Below are positions 36,100-47,900 of a stretch of DNA of 64,000 nt, piece by piece. Below the pieces are notes generated by a model that made no database searches, was not told the origin of the DNA, and saw only the letters and a list, made by a program, of their open reading frames with translations. Made by a program: the position numbers and the translations under genes. The stretch covers positions 42,091,115 through 42,155,114 of the forward strand of contig NC_045138.2 of the NCBI RefSeq assembly GCF_008831285.2, in the 5' to 3' direction. This stretch comes from Nymphaea colorata (taxonomy: Eukaryota > Streptophyta > Magnoliopsida > Nymphaeales > Nymphaeaceae). Each line of letters starts with the position of its first letter. The stretch's first letter is position 1.

Positions 36100-36740
36100 C
36101 AAGAGCTAAATCAAGCCCATGTCCACCTCTTGAACACTGAGTTTGAGCCCGCAAAACCCACACCGAGCCTAGTTGGGATGCCCAGGCATAGATCCTTAAT
36201 TCAGATCGTGGAATCAAAATTAATATCTATAACATGCTCTGATTCAAAATCAAATCTTAGTTTTAGATCTCTAAATCTAAATTTCTCAATTAGATCTTGA
36301 TGTAGACTTTTGATCCAAGTCTTATCTTTATTCAAACCTCAATCAAAATATCTCACAACCCAAGGCTTAGATCCAAATTCACTATAAGTTGACACATGTC
36401 ATGATTCGATTGGATCCTCCACTCTCAAGGACACATATCACAATTCTACTAAATCGCCTACTCTCCAAGGATATTGTCACAATCCAAAGAGTCCACAAGA
36501 TTTGGGACTTCTCCATTATTAGATTTTTTACACTTGCCCAGAACCTAGAGAATCATTTGCATTTGAAACTCTCTAATTCTCTATAAATAGAGCAATCATA
36601 AAGGGAGATGCCTGCCTATATAATATCTCTCTATCCCCTGGAGTCTGTGCAAATCTTGGAAGGATCCTCCATTGCTACACATGTCCAAGCCAAGCAAGGA
36701 TGAGGAGGAGAAGGAGAAGAAGAAGAAGAAAGTCGAGGTA
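36100..36740 (+). repeat. LTR-like tract with a strong TATA box
   Basis: Resembles a plant LTR U3-R-U5: AT-rich upstream part, CTCTATAAATAGAG at about 36579-36592, then a purine-rich GAGGAGAAGGAGAAGAAG tract (about 36700-36730) ending GTCGAG|GTAATA, like a splice donor. The nearby Tat 5' LTR end has the same GAG|GTATG layout. No partner LTR was found in the window. Confidence 0.35.
36579..36592 (+). promoter_or_regulatory. Candidate TATA box
   Basis: CTCTATAAATAGAG, a near-consensus plant TATA box (TATAAATA). No downstream coding region was recognised. Confidence 0.45.
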
Positions 36741-38086
36741 ATATTTTTCTCTTTCTCTTTCATTTTGTACATGTGTGGTTCATGTTATTTCTCTTCATAT
36801 TTAACATAAACTTGTTTAAATTAATGGTTTGCAAACTTTAGGTCATGACATTTGGGATTTTTACATGCTTTTTAGTTTTAGAAATGTATCTTCTTGAGTT
36901 CATGCAAAATTCAGGACTGCAGATATTTTAGAATTTTGCGCAACTTTGAGAATTTCTATCTCTCTAACCAGAAATTATTTTAACAATCCATAAAATGGAT
37001 GTGTTATTCCTATGTGTCTAGTTTGTTTTCTCTAAATTTAATCAGATTATAAGCTCATTTTCCCAACATTTGATTATTTTCCTAAAATCTGATTTCTGCA
37101 ACTTTCAAACTGCAAAATCAAATTATATGCTCATTTTGTTATAATTTTGACCTTTTCTATCACGGGTAGACAAAACCTACACTTGTATGTCATCAAATCC
37201 TGTTGCATTGGTCAATGGTGTGATGGTATGTTCTTTGATAATAATTATGAACTATAACAAGGTAGTATCCACCCTCGCTCCTGTTTATTGTGGATATGGA
37301 GATGCTTTCTTGCCAATGAAAGCTGCTTCCATATCACAACATATATTCATACCTAAATTCCTATATAATAACTCTATATGCCAAATATTTTTTTTGCAGG
37401 TGATATAATCCTGATAAATAAAGCAAAAAAGTATAGATTGAAATGCTTGCAAAATGTTTTGCAAAGATTTTGACAATAGACATGAAAATCAATCTTGGCA
37501 AGTGCTGTGCAACAATTTTCAGGCTGCAACCAAATGAACATGAAAAATATTCAGGTTTGTTGTTTAAAAAGTGGAACCCCTTAGTATTTAGTTCTTTCTC
37601 TGTTTAATGAGAATGACAACTAACAAGATGGCAAATTGAATCTCAAAAAAGTACATGGTTGGACATCAAAACTCATTTGCAAGCAAGAATTTTTGAGTCA
37701 GTTTGGTCCTCTTTCAAATGTTTGACTTGGGTCAAGTCCTTCTACATTTTAAGCTTGGTGATCAATTACATGGGCAAAATTATGTTAGGATTCATATGGG
37801 GAGAGAGGAATGAAAGTCACCACCCTCACAAATGAAATGAGACTCCTCTATGTTCTCCCTAGATTGAAGGAGCATTGGCATTTGGAACCTTACCACTCTT
37901 ACATTGATGTCTTTATGGAAATTGAGGAAGAATGAGCTGCTCCCATTTTTCAATTTTGAGGGGAGACAATTACATGGGACATACTAGTATGTAAATTGGC
38001 AAAAACTATCCAAACACACTTGGTCGTATGAGTATCTAATTTGCATATGAGAAGGAGTCAACTATAATATTTCTTAGAATATTGAG
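36741..38086. other. Anonymous DNA
   Basis: A 73-codon plus-strand frame (37187-37408) ends at a TTTTTTTTGCAG acceptor-like word. No function recognised. Confidence 0.35.
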
Positions 38087-38087
38087 G

Positions 38088-39480
38088 GCATTTGGATGAC
38101 GTCTTAAAGTTGTGTTTTGGAGGTGTTTGGTCAACACTACAAGCTGGGTTCATGAAAACCTAGTTTCTAGAACATGTCATTTACTGAAGGTGATGAAAGA
38201 ACCTAGACCCTTTCATGCCAAAACGATGTTTTGGTAATGACAATTTCTCTTTCTTTTTATGTTCCCCTTTGTAAGGCCTCTTCATTTCAGCCATAAGTAG
38301 GTGAGCAATATTTTTCTTTTATTTTCTTCTCAACATTTTATAGGGTGCATCGTTTTGTGCATCAGATATGAAAAACCTTACTTCTTGTCAAAAGTTTCAT
38401 CAAGACTCTTTTGGGGAACAAGTGAGATTTGAATGGTTAATAAAACTGGTCCATTGGCAAGGAACATCCAAATTGAATGGATCTACAAGAATCTCGCGGA
38501 TAAGATTTTGACACCCAGAATTTACCAAAACACCTACTGAAAAGAGAAAAGCTTCGGTTTCACCACTGAAACCTTTGTTGTACAACGCCATGAATTGGAT
38601 CATTTTAGTGGGACTGGCCGCAATAGGAAAGCAACTCCCTTTATGCCTTTATGTGCATATGATGACGATGCTTCAAACTACGCTAGAGAGGGAAAACATC
38701 ATTGAATTCATTGAGAATTAAAATTATAAATAAAAGCTGACTTGGCCTTCTACTTCCATCATTTTGATTTTGTTCTTTCTTATTCATTTGCATGTTACCT
38801 ATGAACTGATTTAAGGTTTTCCCTATTGTTATAGTTTGTAACATTTGTGCTTTGCCTTTTTTTCTTGCAGATGATACTTTTTGAACTTTCTTTCTTTATA
38901 TTGCATTTGCTAAACTTGCAATTAACCAAACATTTTATTTCATCTTCCCTTCAATATTAGTGTGGTTTGTGGCAGTAATAATTTGTCTTATAGCTTTTGA
39001 AGCACCTCTCTTTTATGGACTGTATAGTGTACATAAAGTGCCATATATAAGGAATTGTCTTGCTTTATTTTGACTAATTTTGTTTGAATTGTAGGACTAA
39101 TTTATTTTTGCTTTATAGAAAAGGCATCATATATTTACCAACATCTGAAGCCCTTATAGAACAATTATTAAAAATTGATATGCAATTTATCAAATAGAAG
39201 TACCTAAGAACTTGGCGAAGTTTTTACAAATATAGTTGTTTGGCTTTATTAGCTTGTTGTGTTTGGACAGTTGTTTCGAGTCTGGAGTTTTTTCTTGCAT
39301 TGGCTGAAATATGATTTTAGAAACACTCTCAGAACCCAGTATTGTCATTTAAACAAAAACCAAGTTTTTAAAGTGAAAACCATGTTTCGAACTTGTCATC
39401 TAAACGCAAAAACCAAGTTCTTAAAGTGAAAAACATGTTTCGAACTTGTCATCTAAACTCGAAAACCAAGTTTTAAAAAT
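38088..39480. mobile_element. Possible MITE-type element with tandem-duplicated right end
   Basis: GCATTTGGATGAC at about 38090 pairs, as an inverted repeat with three mismatches, with GTCATCTAAACGC at about 39396. That right-end word lies inside a 53-bp tandem repeat (39344-39480, about 2.5 copies, CAAG phase at 39361, 39414 and 39467), so the terminus may be present more than once. No open frame of interest lies inside. Confidence 0.35.
39344..39480. repeat. 53-bp tandem repeat, about 2.5 copies
   Basis: Units carry AACCAAGTTYTTAAAGTGAA and ATGTTTCGAACTTGTCAT, with a 53-bp period and few differences. Confidence 0.9.
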
Positions 39481-41440
39481 AGGTCAACAACCAGCCAACT
39501 ATTATGAAGTGCCAGTAAAATACTACCTTAGCATATTATCAAGTTGGAATCATCTCCTTCTGGATCCGACAAGTTTTTCTGTAAGAAATAGAGAGAGAGA
39601 GATAATAAAGACCTTGTAAGTCATTCTTTATAGTTGTCCAAGGAAAACCTTTTTTTTTTGCTCAACTATTTTCTGTGTGTTTTAATAGTCTCTTCTGCAT
39701 CTAAGAGATAGACTTATTAAGAGAGTGGGTTGATAGAGTTGAACATAGCTTTGTTACGCAAATATGATCCAAGAATGAACCTAGAAACTAGAGAGCATGA
39801 AAAGCCAAATGGTGATCTCCCAATATGCTCCTCACAAACTTCCATAGTTAATATCAAATCTTTGATGGAGATGGGTGGATCTCACATCAACCATGCAATC
39901 TGAATGGGTTACTCTCTGAAGGTCCATGTTGAACTTTGGGTCAATAGGAGCAGCATGAGGATCATAACCAAGGGTGTCAATATGAGGATGATATTAAAAC
40001 CTGGAATTGAGATATCTTCAAAACTCAACACCTAAATCAATTTGACTTGGAAGAATTGGCCTTTAATATAGCTTTAAGTGGTTGGTTTGTTCTGCTAGCC
40101 ATTTTAACCTAAGTCAATCCCTTAAGAGAGTTAGCTTTATCACTCATATCTGTTGCATCCTTTAAAGTAGACATTTGACATCTGCCAGCAAAGTGGTTGG
40201 TCGATCTACAAGATGAACAATATATAATTTTTTATTCATACCCCCAGTTTCGGGACAGCACCTGCTCATCCTTCCCATTGAAACACCTTAACAAAAGGAG
40301 AGAAATTCATCGAACTTCAATCTAAACATGCATATCAAAACCTATGTAATCCCTTGAAGTAATATGTCCCCACATATCTAGCTCCAGTAAAGGAAACGAG
40401 GTCAATGAGAACCCCATCATTCCAAAACTTCTGAGGGGGTTATGACAATTTAATCTAGATTCTTAGAAATGACATTCAAGTATGCCACCAATTTGCAACT
40501 AGAGAGTGATTGGCTACTTTCCACCTAGATAGACTCAAATATATAGCCTATCTTTGCCTCAGTCGATGTGCTAATGAAAAAAGTTCCTTTTTCAACTGAG
40601 GTGAATCACAAGTTGGGCAGGTCATGCCACAAATTCTCCAAAGAATGAAAAATAAAGGATAGTGGAGCTTACAATGACTAGTCCTTCAGCCAAAGCTGAC
40701 TCCCATGAGAATAAAGGTCTTTGTCAATTAGAGATAAAAAATCTCTTTCTACCCTTAACTTATTTGGCTTGGAGATGGGAGATGTAAGCATCGTCGTCCA
40801 TCTCTTGCCATTCAGCCACTGCTTCCCATGATAGTCGGCCAACTTTTCCACCACCCTTGCACATCTAAGCAACATGATCGACTGCATTGACAACTGCCTC
40901 CCTGCCATCATTTCATTGGGTTTAGAAAGCAAATTCTCTATACTTCTTTACCCTGCACAAACAAGATATGGTCATTCCTTCTTGCAAGCTCCATTTTACT
41001 AGCCGTCAACTACTCAACATCCATCTAGTTTCTTCATTAGGGAGTTGGATCATAGTTTCCCTTCCTGAATGTTTTGCTAAACAGCAATAGGAAGAGGTAT
41101 CGTTGTCTTCTCCTCTTGGTGCCTGCAACCATTGCCGATTATTTCACTATCAAAGGCCACAACACACTCGTCTAGGAGGGCTGCAATTGCTGGTCTTCCC
41201 CCTCACACAGAAAACCACACCCTTACCTTGTCCTCCACAAGGAACTGGACTTGGAAGGGGTAGAGCCAGAATTGTTTTTCCATGGGGCACTAAATGTATA
41301 GTTGACAAATTTTGGATTGGCCTTGGGGCAGTGAACCTAGTCTCATGGGGCTGCTCCATGTAACTACACCCAGGCCGATCGAGGTCTAATATGTAAATTT
41401 CAAGTTTCAGATGCCCCACAGAGCCCCCACCTATCTCCAC
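39481..41440. other. Anonymous DNA, possible LINE ORF1 trace on minus
   Basis: Minus-strand open stretches at 40678-40932 and the following 300 bases have a vague DUF4283-like layout (LWHDLPNL, then a TEAKIGYIFESI-like word), seen in plant LINE ORF1 regions. Motifs are too poor to call. Confidence 0.25.
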
Positions 41441-41689
41441 CCCGGGGCCCGTTTGATTGTCAGGTGAAATTTAACGGGGTAAATTTACCATGGTAAATTT
41501 TTTTGAAAAAATTTACAGGATGAAATTTCTCCCTCTTCCAATCTAAGGCCCTGTTTGATGCATAGGAAGAATTTAACGTAGTAAATTTAACCTTGTTTAA
41601 TGCACATGGTAGAAAAATGAAGAGACTTTTTCATAACTGTTAAATTTAACACTGAGAATCTTCCAAAACTACAGTAGACTAAAGTTGTA

Positions 41690-41975
41690 TTAGCTTAATT
41701 CCATGACTGCTCCTACCAAGAACTTCTGCAGGAGCTCTCGACAGTTCATCAACAATAAAAATTAATGAACTGTCTAGGAAAAACAAGTCATCAGATAATC
41801 TATCAGATGAGTAAGCATATAGCACCCAATTATCTGAGCTTTGAATAGGAATGGTTCCTGTGAATCTGTTATTAGACAGATCCAAGCTTCTCATGGACAG
41901 TGACATGAAGAAGTAACTCAAAATGGGTCCTGAAAGTTTGTTAAAGCTCAGGTCCATCACAGTTAATTTTGTGTA
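41690..41975 (-). pseudogene. Captured fragment of an LRR receptor-like kinase
   Basis: The minus strand reads LTVMDLSFNKLSGPI, SMRSLDLSNNRFTGTIP (two leucine-rich repeats), then directly DDLFFLDSSLIF and ELSRAPAEVLGRSSHG, the juxtamembrane/kinase entry region of plant LRR-III-type receptor kinases. The transmembrane segment expected between them is missing and the kinase catalytic domain is absent. The frame is open across the join and extends to 42251, but the N-terminal half of that frame (over the mTERF part) is antisense and not receptor sequence. Such a fragment cannot signal. It could act only as a chimeric transcript or small-RNA source. Confidence 0.7.
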
Positions 41976-42176
41976 TAATTTTCTAAAAAAATATGCACGC
42001 TTCAAGGAAAAAAACAGGACATCAAAGAATCGCAGGGATTCAAAAAAGAACCTGTAATAGATCATTTTCATATTGTTCTGCAAATTCTCAGCGTTGAAGA
42101 TAGACACATCAATATTACCATTTTCCAATTTCTTCTCGAAAGCACCCAATTCATCTCCAATCGCCAATGCGAGGGT

Positions 42177-42191
42177 GCTCGTCGACTGCGG
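42177..42191. repeat. 15-bp direct repeat bracketing the mTERF fragment (left copy)
   Basis: GCTCGTCGACTGCGG, found identically at 42673-42687, 496 bp apart. The mTERF-coding part lies between the copies. Resembles a microhomology used during gap repair or template switching. Confidence 0.9.
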
Positions 42192-42204
42192 GAGCACCCA
42201 ATTC

Positions 42205-42714
42205 AAAGACGCTTCACATGCTCCCAGCTCCAAATTCAGCGGGAGCACCACCAGCTTCCTCGACTCGTCGTTTACTCCATCCCCTATTGACCTTCATTCT
42301 GTTGTGCCGCTCAAGTCCACTAATTCCCCTTCTTTGTCTCCCATCTCCGATTCTGGCCTCCTCTTTCACTGCAAGCTCCTTTACCTCGAGAGCCTATGGG
42401 TTAACTCCTCAGCGGCCATTGCGAAGAACCCCAATCTCTGGTCTGTGTCCATTGACAGCCTCAGAACCATCGAGTCTTGCTTCCGGAGTATGGGACTCAG
42501 CCGCGATGACATCGGCCGGATCCTCAGCATGCACCCCCAACTCCCAACCTGCGACCTCCGTCGGGACGTCTATCCCGTCTTTGATTTCCTCCTCAACAAG
42601 GTCAGCATCCCATGGCCTCATCTCCGGAAAGCCCTAACCCGATGCCCCAGATTGTTAGTTTCTAGCGAGGGAGCTCGTCGACTGCGGAGGGAGGAAGACG
42701 CGCGGGTGAAATGA
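42205..42714 (+). pseudogene. Captured fragment of a plastid-type mTERF gene
   Basis: The plus strand reads LLYLESLWVNSSAAIAKNPNL, IESCFRSMGLSRDDIGRILSMHPQL, VYPVFDFLLN and LRKALTRCPRLL, the first mTERF helical repeats. mTERF proteins bind nucleic acid through many such repeats and act in plant organelle transcription or splicing. Here only two to three repeats remain and the frame ends at TGA 42712-42714 in transposon sequence. An upstream open extension to 42073 is not mTERF-like. The fragment is bracketed by an exact 15-bp direct repeat (42177-42191 and 42673-42687). Confidence 0.75.
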
Positions 42715-42741
42715 ATAGAAAGCCTTCGACAGGAGAATGTC

Positions 42742-42882
42742 GAGCAGGTGAAATTTCACCCGCTCGAAAGTCCGAACTGTGAGCTTGGACTTTTGAGCGG
42801 GTGAAATTTCACCCGCTCACTTTATCGTAAACGGGCCCGTTTGATGGTTTTTGTGTCGGGCGGGTGAAATTTCACCCGCCCG
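42742..42882. repeat. Three palindromes centred on GGTGAAATTTCACC
   Basis: GAGCGGGTGAAATTTCACCCGCTC (42795-42818) and CGGGCGGGTGAAATTTCACCCGCCCG (42857-42882) are perfect palindromes of 24 and 26 bp. A near-perfect one (one mismatched pair) starts at about 42744. They sit in the right subterminal zone of the element. A half-word (AGGTGAAATTTAAC) lies at about 41462 in the left end. Confidence 0.9.
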
Positions 42883-42890
42883 TACGTATT

Positions 42891-42958
42891 TCAACCGCTC
42901 CACCAATTTTTTCTGGGCAATCAAACCCGCTCCACCAATTTTTTCTGGGCAATCAAAC
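42891..42958. repeat. 30-bp tandem duplication at the right end
   Basis: CCGCTCCACCAATTTTTTCTGGGCAATCAAAC-like unit occurs twice in tandem (about 42895 and 42928). The right terminus of the element is therefore partly duplicated. Confidence 0.85.
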
Positions 42959-42967
42959 GGGCCCTAA

Positions 42968-44970
42968 CACTTGGAGTAAAATACGTAAACACTAAAATCA
43001 CAAGAAATGCATGAATTGGTTATCTAAACTCATCATGTTCCATCACCTCTCTCTCTCACACACACACAAACCCGTGCTTGATAAACATAAGTCAACAAGC
43101 TTCAGGCAGATGGAATATCCCATCCAATTGCAGTGCTGCCGTCATTGTATGGTTGGGTAAGGTTCCATCTTACTCTTACGCACTTTTTTTATGGTGAGGA
43201 AGCTAGGCCTTCGATTGCGAGCCCTTTCATTCCTAATTAGCTTGCACTTATTTAGGTTGGATCCCATAATGCTTAGGCATGAATAGGTCCAATTTGTTTA
43301 AAAGTTGACGCCAATGAGCCCTCAACGTTCATGTCCAACTCATTCAAGCAAATTGTGGATGGAGCCAGGTCCCCTGACTGTTTCTCCTCTTAATTAATTT
43401 TTCATACACATTTTCTGATAGTTTAGAAGACATTTGTCAAAAATAAACTATCAACTCCATCCATTAATGGTTTAGTTCTGAACTGGTTCCCACAATTTTC
43501 AAACTTAAATATGAAAGGACGTTACTGTTAGATCTGATCCCAGAAAATCTGACTTACCATGAATGATTAATCCAAAAGTATTGATATTACTGAATCCAAG
43601 AAAAGATAACCCAAATTAAATTGGACCCAGTAAAGCTCCCAAAAACTTACTTTTAACATGTAAAAATTATACCTGGAAAATTATTTGAATCTAATCGAGA
43701 TTTAGACTAGATCTAGCTTATCAAAATTGAATCTAATTCCAAGTGTTACTGGGACAGGTCTTGCGAACAGTAACATATATTACAAAGAACTAAAACACTA
43801 AATACAGTATGTAGTGTAGAAACTATAGTTGATCAAAAAGAACATTCCTTTTCTTTTTATCAAATCATAGAAGGGCGATGTATATGGGTCCATCATATCA
43901 GATTGTCAACCCGAATGGTATCTTTAATTATATCGCAATAAACTGACCACAATCCTAATTGGACTTACAACTGGTGTTGATGAAAGACCGAAGAATTAGA
44001 AAGCCCATTTAATTATAAGTACAAATTAAAAGAAAGAAGGCATGCATTTAATGTTCCAAACTGCTGCTGCCTAATTGAAAAATAAATAAATAAATTCCGG
44101 AGCCATTTTCTGTGCAGTCTTCCTTTCCCAAATTTTACAAACTCATTTATAATTGTTTCTTAACTTCCAATTCATTTTAAAATCATATTGAACCAATTAG
44201 TGCTGTTTTGGCTTAAAACGTTGATGTATATTTTTTTTTTGCTTCTATCATAAAAAATTGGTTTTAAACATACAGTAGTCCAATTCTAAATTCAATGCAG
44301 CTACATAATGTGATTAATTAACCTAAAATAGGCCGTCTAGCCGGCTGTAGCCATCTGCCGTCTGCAGTCGGGGCCATCTTCTCCCGGACGCATTTTACTG
44401 TATTGGTGAATCTGAAATCTAAAGAACATACTATGCACAACGTATATCTATGTTTGCTCGGAAAAAGATGATCTAAGACTTGTTTTGTGATCTGTACATT
44501 TATAAGCTTGAATACACCAAAAAATGAGGATCAATTTGAAGATACAAGTTCAAGTCATCACCAATTAATTACTGGATGGAATTGATATAACACAATTTTT
44601 TGGACACTAGTCAAGTTTCGAAAATAGAAGACAAAATTATCAAAAGCTTAACTAACGAATTTAGACATTGAACAAACCATTTTTAAGATGAGAACCATGT
44701 GGCCGCAGCAGATAGCCCTGTTCCTCCAATGGAAGCCCGTCTTATACAAGCGTAGATTGCACAGAAAGTATAAGCGTTTGTTCAAGTTCAATGTAGATCC
44801 AATGAAAAATATGGTTGGTTACAGTATCAGTAAGTGCGGCTCAAAATCTTATCTTGACTTCTGTTGATTCAAAATAACATGAATTCAGATGCATAATTCA
44901 ATACAACATGGTCTTGAATTTTCCCCACCTAAGGCGGGGCAGCCTGACTAGTACAAAACTTACTGCTGCA
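42968..44970. other. Anonymous intergenic DNA downstream of the minus-strand gene
   Basis: Between the Pack-type element and the stop codon of the gene at 44976. AT-rich, with short CT/CA runs at about 43046-43070. The 3' UTR of that gene must lie within its right edge. Confidence 0.4.
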
Positions 44971-44975
44971 CAGAA

Positions 44976-47900
44976 TTAGTCATCATATGAAGAGTGAGGA
45001 GCTAAGGTACAGCCTGGATCAAATGGATCTTCAGAACCACAACAATGCCAATACTGAAAAACTTGGCCTGATCCAGGTGTGTTCATGGTTCCACCTGCGT
45101 AAACACTTTCAAACTTCCTCTTTGTCTCCCCTAGAGAACAAGTAAAACAAATGTTAGATGGTAGACCCAAAGAAAAGGTCTAAACAAGTTATAGCTCAGA
45201 CTCATCTTCATATGAGCATAAAAAGGATGGACCACTCCAGTGTTTCACATGCTTTTGTCAGTAAAAAGGAAAGAACGAGCAAGACAGATAATGCCAGTTC
45301 AGTGCAAGCTTTTTCCCATGATTATACTAGATATGCACTTTCCATGAACATAGTGTATTTGTATAACAATTTCCATCATTATCATGGATGACGGTTGGAA
45401 TTAGAGAAATGGCCTATATGTTTTATGTGTCGCAAATTGGTAGTTGCAAGATGGAAAATTAGTTGGCACTTCCCAGCACCGTACAAGGGTGGATAAGAAA
45501 GTAAAATACATCGGTGTACCTAGAATGCTAATGTTGTTCCTCACCTTTGTGCATCCTAGGTGCAAGATCTTTTATCTAAATGCATTGATGTTTTGTTAAT
45601 TTTTTCTTATTTTATTTAAGTTTCCTTGCATGGCTTTTGCTTTAGAACTTTTTGTGGATGGAGACTAATGGGACTCCCTCTCATAGGAGTTTATATTCCT
45701 TCCAAGATCATGAGAGAGGCTGTCCACTCCATGGTGTCCATGGAAAGATTCAAGCTTTTGGCCAAGATGATCTCAGACTCAGTCTTGATGACAATCTGTG
45801 CAAAGTTGATAAGGAAGCGCCTCAGTTGAAGATGAAGCTCATAGGGAAGGTAAATCATAAAGCACATCTTGCTAATCTTGGAGAGTTAATTTCGAGGAAA
45901 TCCAGACATGGGCTACTGTTCTAAGGGAGATGAGTGTTAGCGGTGGCTTCCTATTCCACTCAAATTGATGGAGCATCTTCTTTGCCTCCCATCATTCCTT
46001 CCACTTCCACTGCCTTTAGAAGGGAAGGGGTTCCATCACATCCCTAAGGAATTTATAAATAATTTTATCTTGCTGAACAGGGATTGATGGTTATCTGGGC
46101 ACAGTTGATGATTGTGAAGCTTTTCAGTCTGAATATGAATCATCTCATACAGAAGCTAGAAATCATAGACAATAAGGAGCCCAGCAATCATAGACCACAT
46201 CTTGCTAGTCTTGGGGATGTAACTTTAAGCAAGTTCAGCCACAGAATACGGGAGATGAATGTTGCTAGTGATGGGTTCCTATTCCTAGCAACTTCCCTAA
46301 GGAATTTTACACAAAGAGGAAACACTTGTGTCTGCTATTTCATACGTAAATGGGATGGGTGGCCTATGCTAACGAGAAAACTGGCCTATGCTAACGAGAA
46401 AACTAACTTATCTTACATGCTACCGTGAATAAATTTTCCACCTTATCAGACAGTGAATTTCATATTGCATGTTAACAGACAGAAGAGTTTGATTTACTTT
46501 TCTCTCGATGACAATTGGTTTCAACATGCAGAACATTGTCCACAGAAATACAGGATGATTCTGGAAATGCATCTTCCCATGAAGTAGACCTACCTCATTA
46601 GAACTAATTCACTTTCCTTGTGAGCCCATGTCTCAGGCTTGCTGGTGGCTGCAGAGAACTCATGCATACTAGCCGATTTCTGAGCAGAAAAAGCATAAAA
46701 ACTAGCATCTTGCTGTTATCCTTAATGATCATGGTCCTAGTTAAGCTCATCACGTTCACAGGATTTGAGTCCAGCTCCAGGCTTCAGCTGAGAATGCGCA
46801 AACTTCAACATGGTGAACAAAGGTTGTTTCAGAATTAGTTGTGTTGGCTAAGTTTTGTTTCAGAGACCATTCACCAAGATTCAGGCCCATTTATCATAAT
46901 AAACCTGACATTCCTTACCAAACTTGGACAAGCCCATTTCTCAGTGATGCAAATGCAAATTCAGAGGTCAAGCAGGTGACATTGTTATAGGTCATTCATA
47001 GCTGACAACCATCAGGAAGGCATTACTATGTTCAATTGAAGATGAGGATGTGCGTTGAGATTCAGTTGAAATGTAGAAAACATCGCCACTTGGGATTGTA
47101 TGCTTTTAGTTACTAATCATGACAACAATTTGGGTAAGGAATGGGCTAACAATGTGGACGACATAATTGAAGAAGAAATGAAGGATTTTTCCTTGTGCAT
47201 TTACTTCATCAGGAAAAAGATGGTGCTGCATCAGGTGACATAAGTGAAGATTATGAGGCCAATTGCAAGAACAGCACTCCTTTGTTGAAAAAATATTGTT
47301 AACCACTTTATTGGAAAAACTATGAACATCAGGCCACGTTTGGAGCAGCAGGTGCTTGCATGCTGAAAGTACAAATCCCAATCCTATTCAGAAATCATAG
47401 TTTCCAAAAAACCATGAGTTCAAGGGTATGTTTACAAGCATATCTTGTGGTCCCCTTGCCCAAGGCATAAATATATTCAGGTTCACATTGTTTCACAGAG
47501 CACTACATTGAAGAAAGTGTTGAATTCCCCAAGATCAACCTGAAAACCTGCTCTTATGGAGTCAGCAGTCACTACCCATATCAAGCATATAAAGCACAAC
47601 CCATGCTGCCAATGCATAGCTGTCAAAGGCCACGAAGAGCCAACAATTACAGACTAATTGAAAATCTGGTATCGGGATTTCTATATTAATCTTATACCTA
47701 TAATTATCAGCAAATCTTACACTTAGATCCAGAAGTACAATAAAATGTGAACCATATTTAGGCCCTTATATGATAAATGGAACAAACCCAAACAGGGTTG
47801 TTTGGCCTTAGCTCATTTACCACAAATACAGCTCCAGCTCGAAGCCTCGTCTTCAAGACATGTAGAGTTCAAACTCCAATCAGGCAATCAACCCACAAGC

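Larger units (their letters stand above)
41445..42964. mobile_element. Pack-type DNA transposon candidate carrying two host-gene fragments
   Basis: Outer ends GGGCCCGTTTGATTG (41445-41459) and CAATCAAACGGGCCC (42950-42964) are an exact 15-bp inverted repeat. A second related left end, GGCCCTGTTTGATG, starts at 41547 preceded by TAA (41544-41546), and TAA also follows the right end (42965-42967). That is the 3-bp TAA/TTA duplication typical of PIF/Harbinger elements. A third end-like junction, AAACGGGCCCGTTTGATGG, is at about 42830-42849, so copies look nested. Inside are an LRR receptor-kinase fragment (minus) and an mTERF fragment (plus). No transposase is encoded, so it would be non-autonomous. 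Confidence 0.65.

Noticed and set aside
40380-40932. Possible LINE ORF1 (DUF4283-like) on minus
   Set aside because: Only vague motif order. Stops are frequent, no reverse transcriptase follows, and there is no poly-A tail or target duplication.
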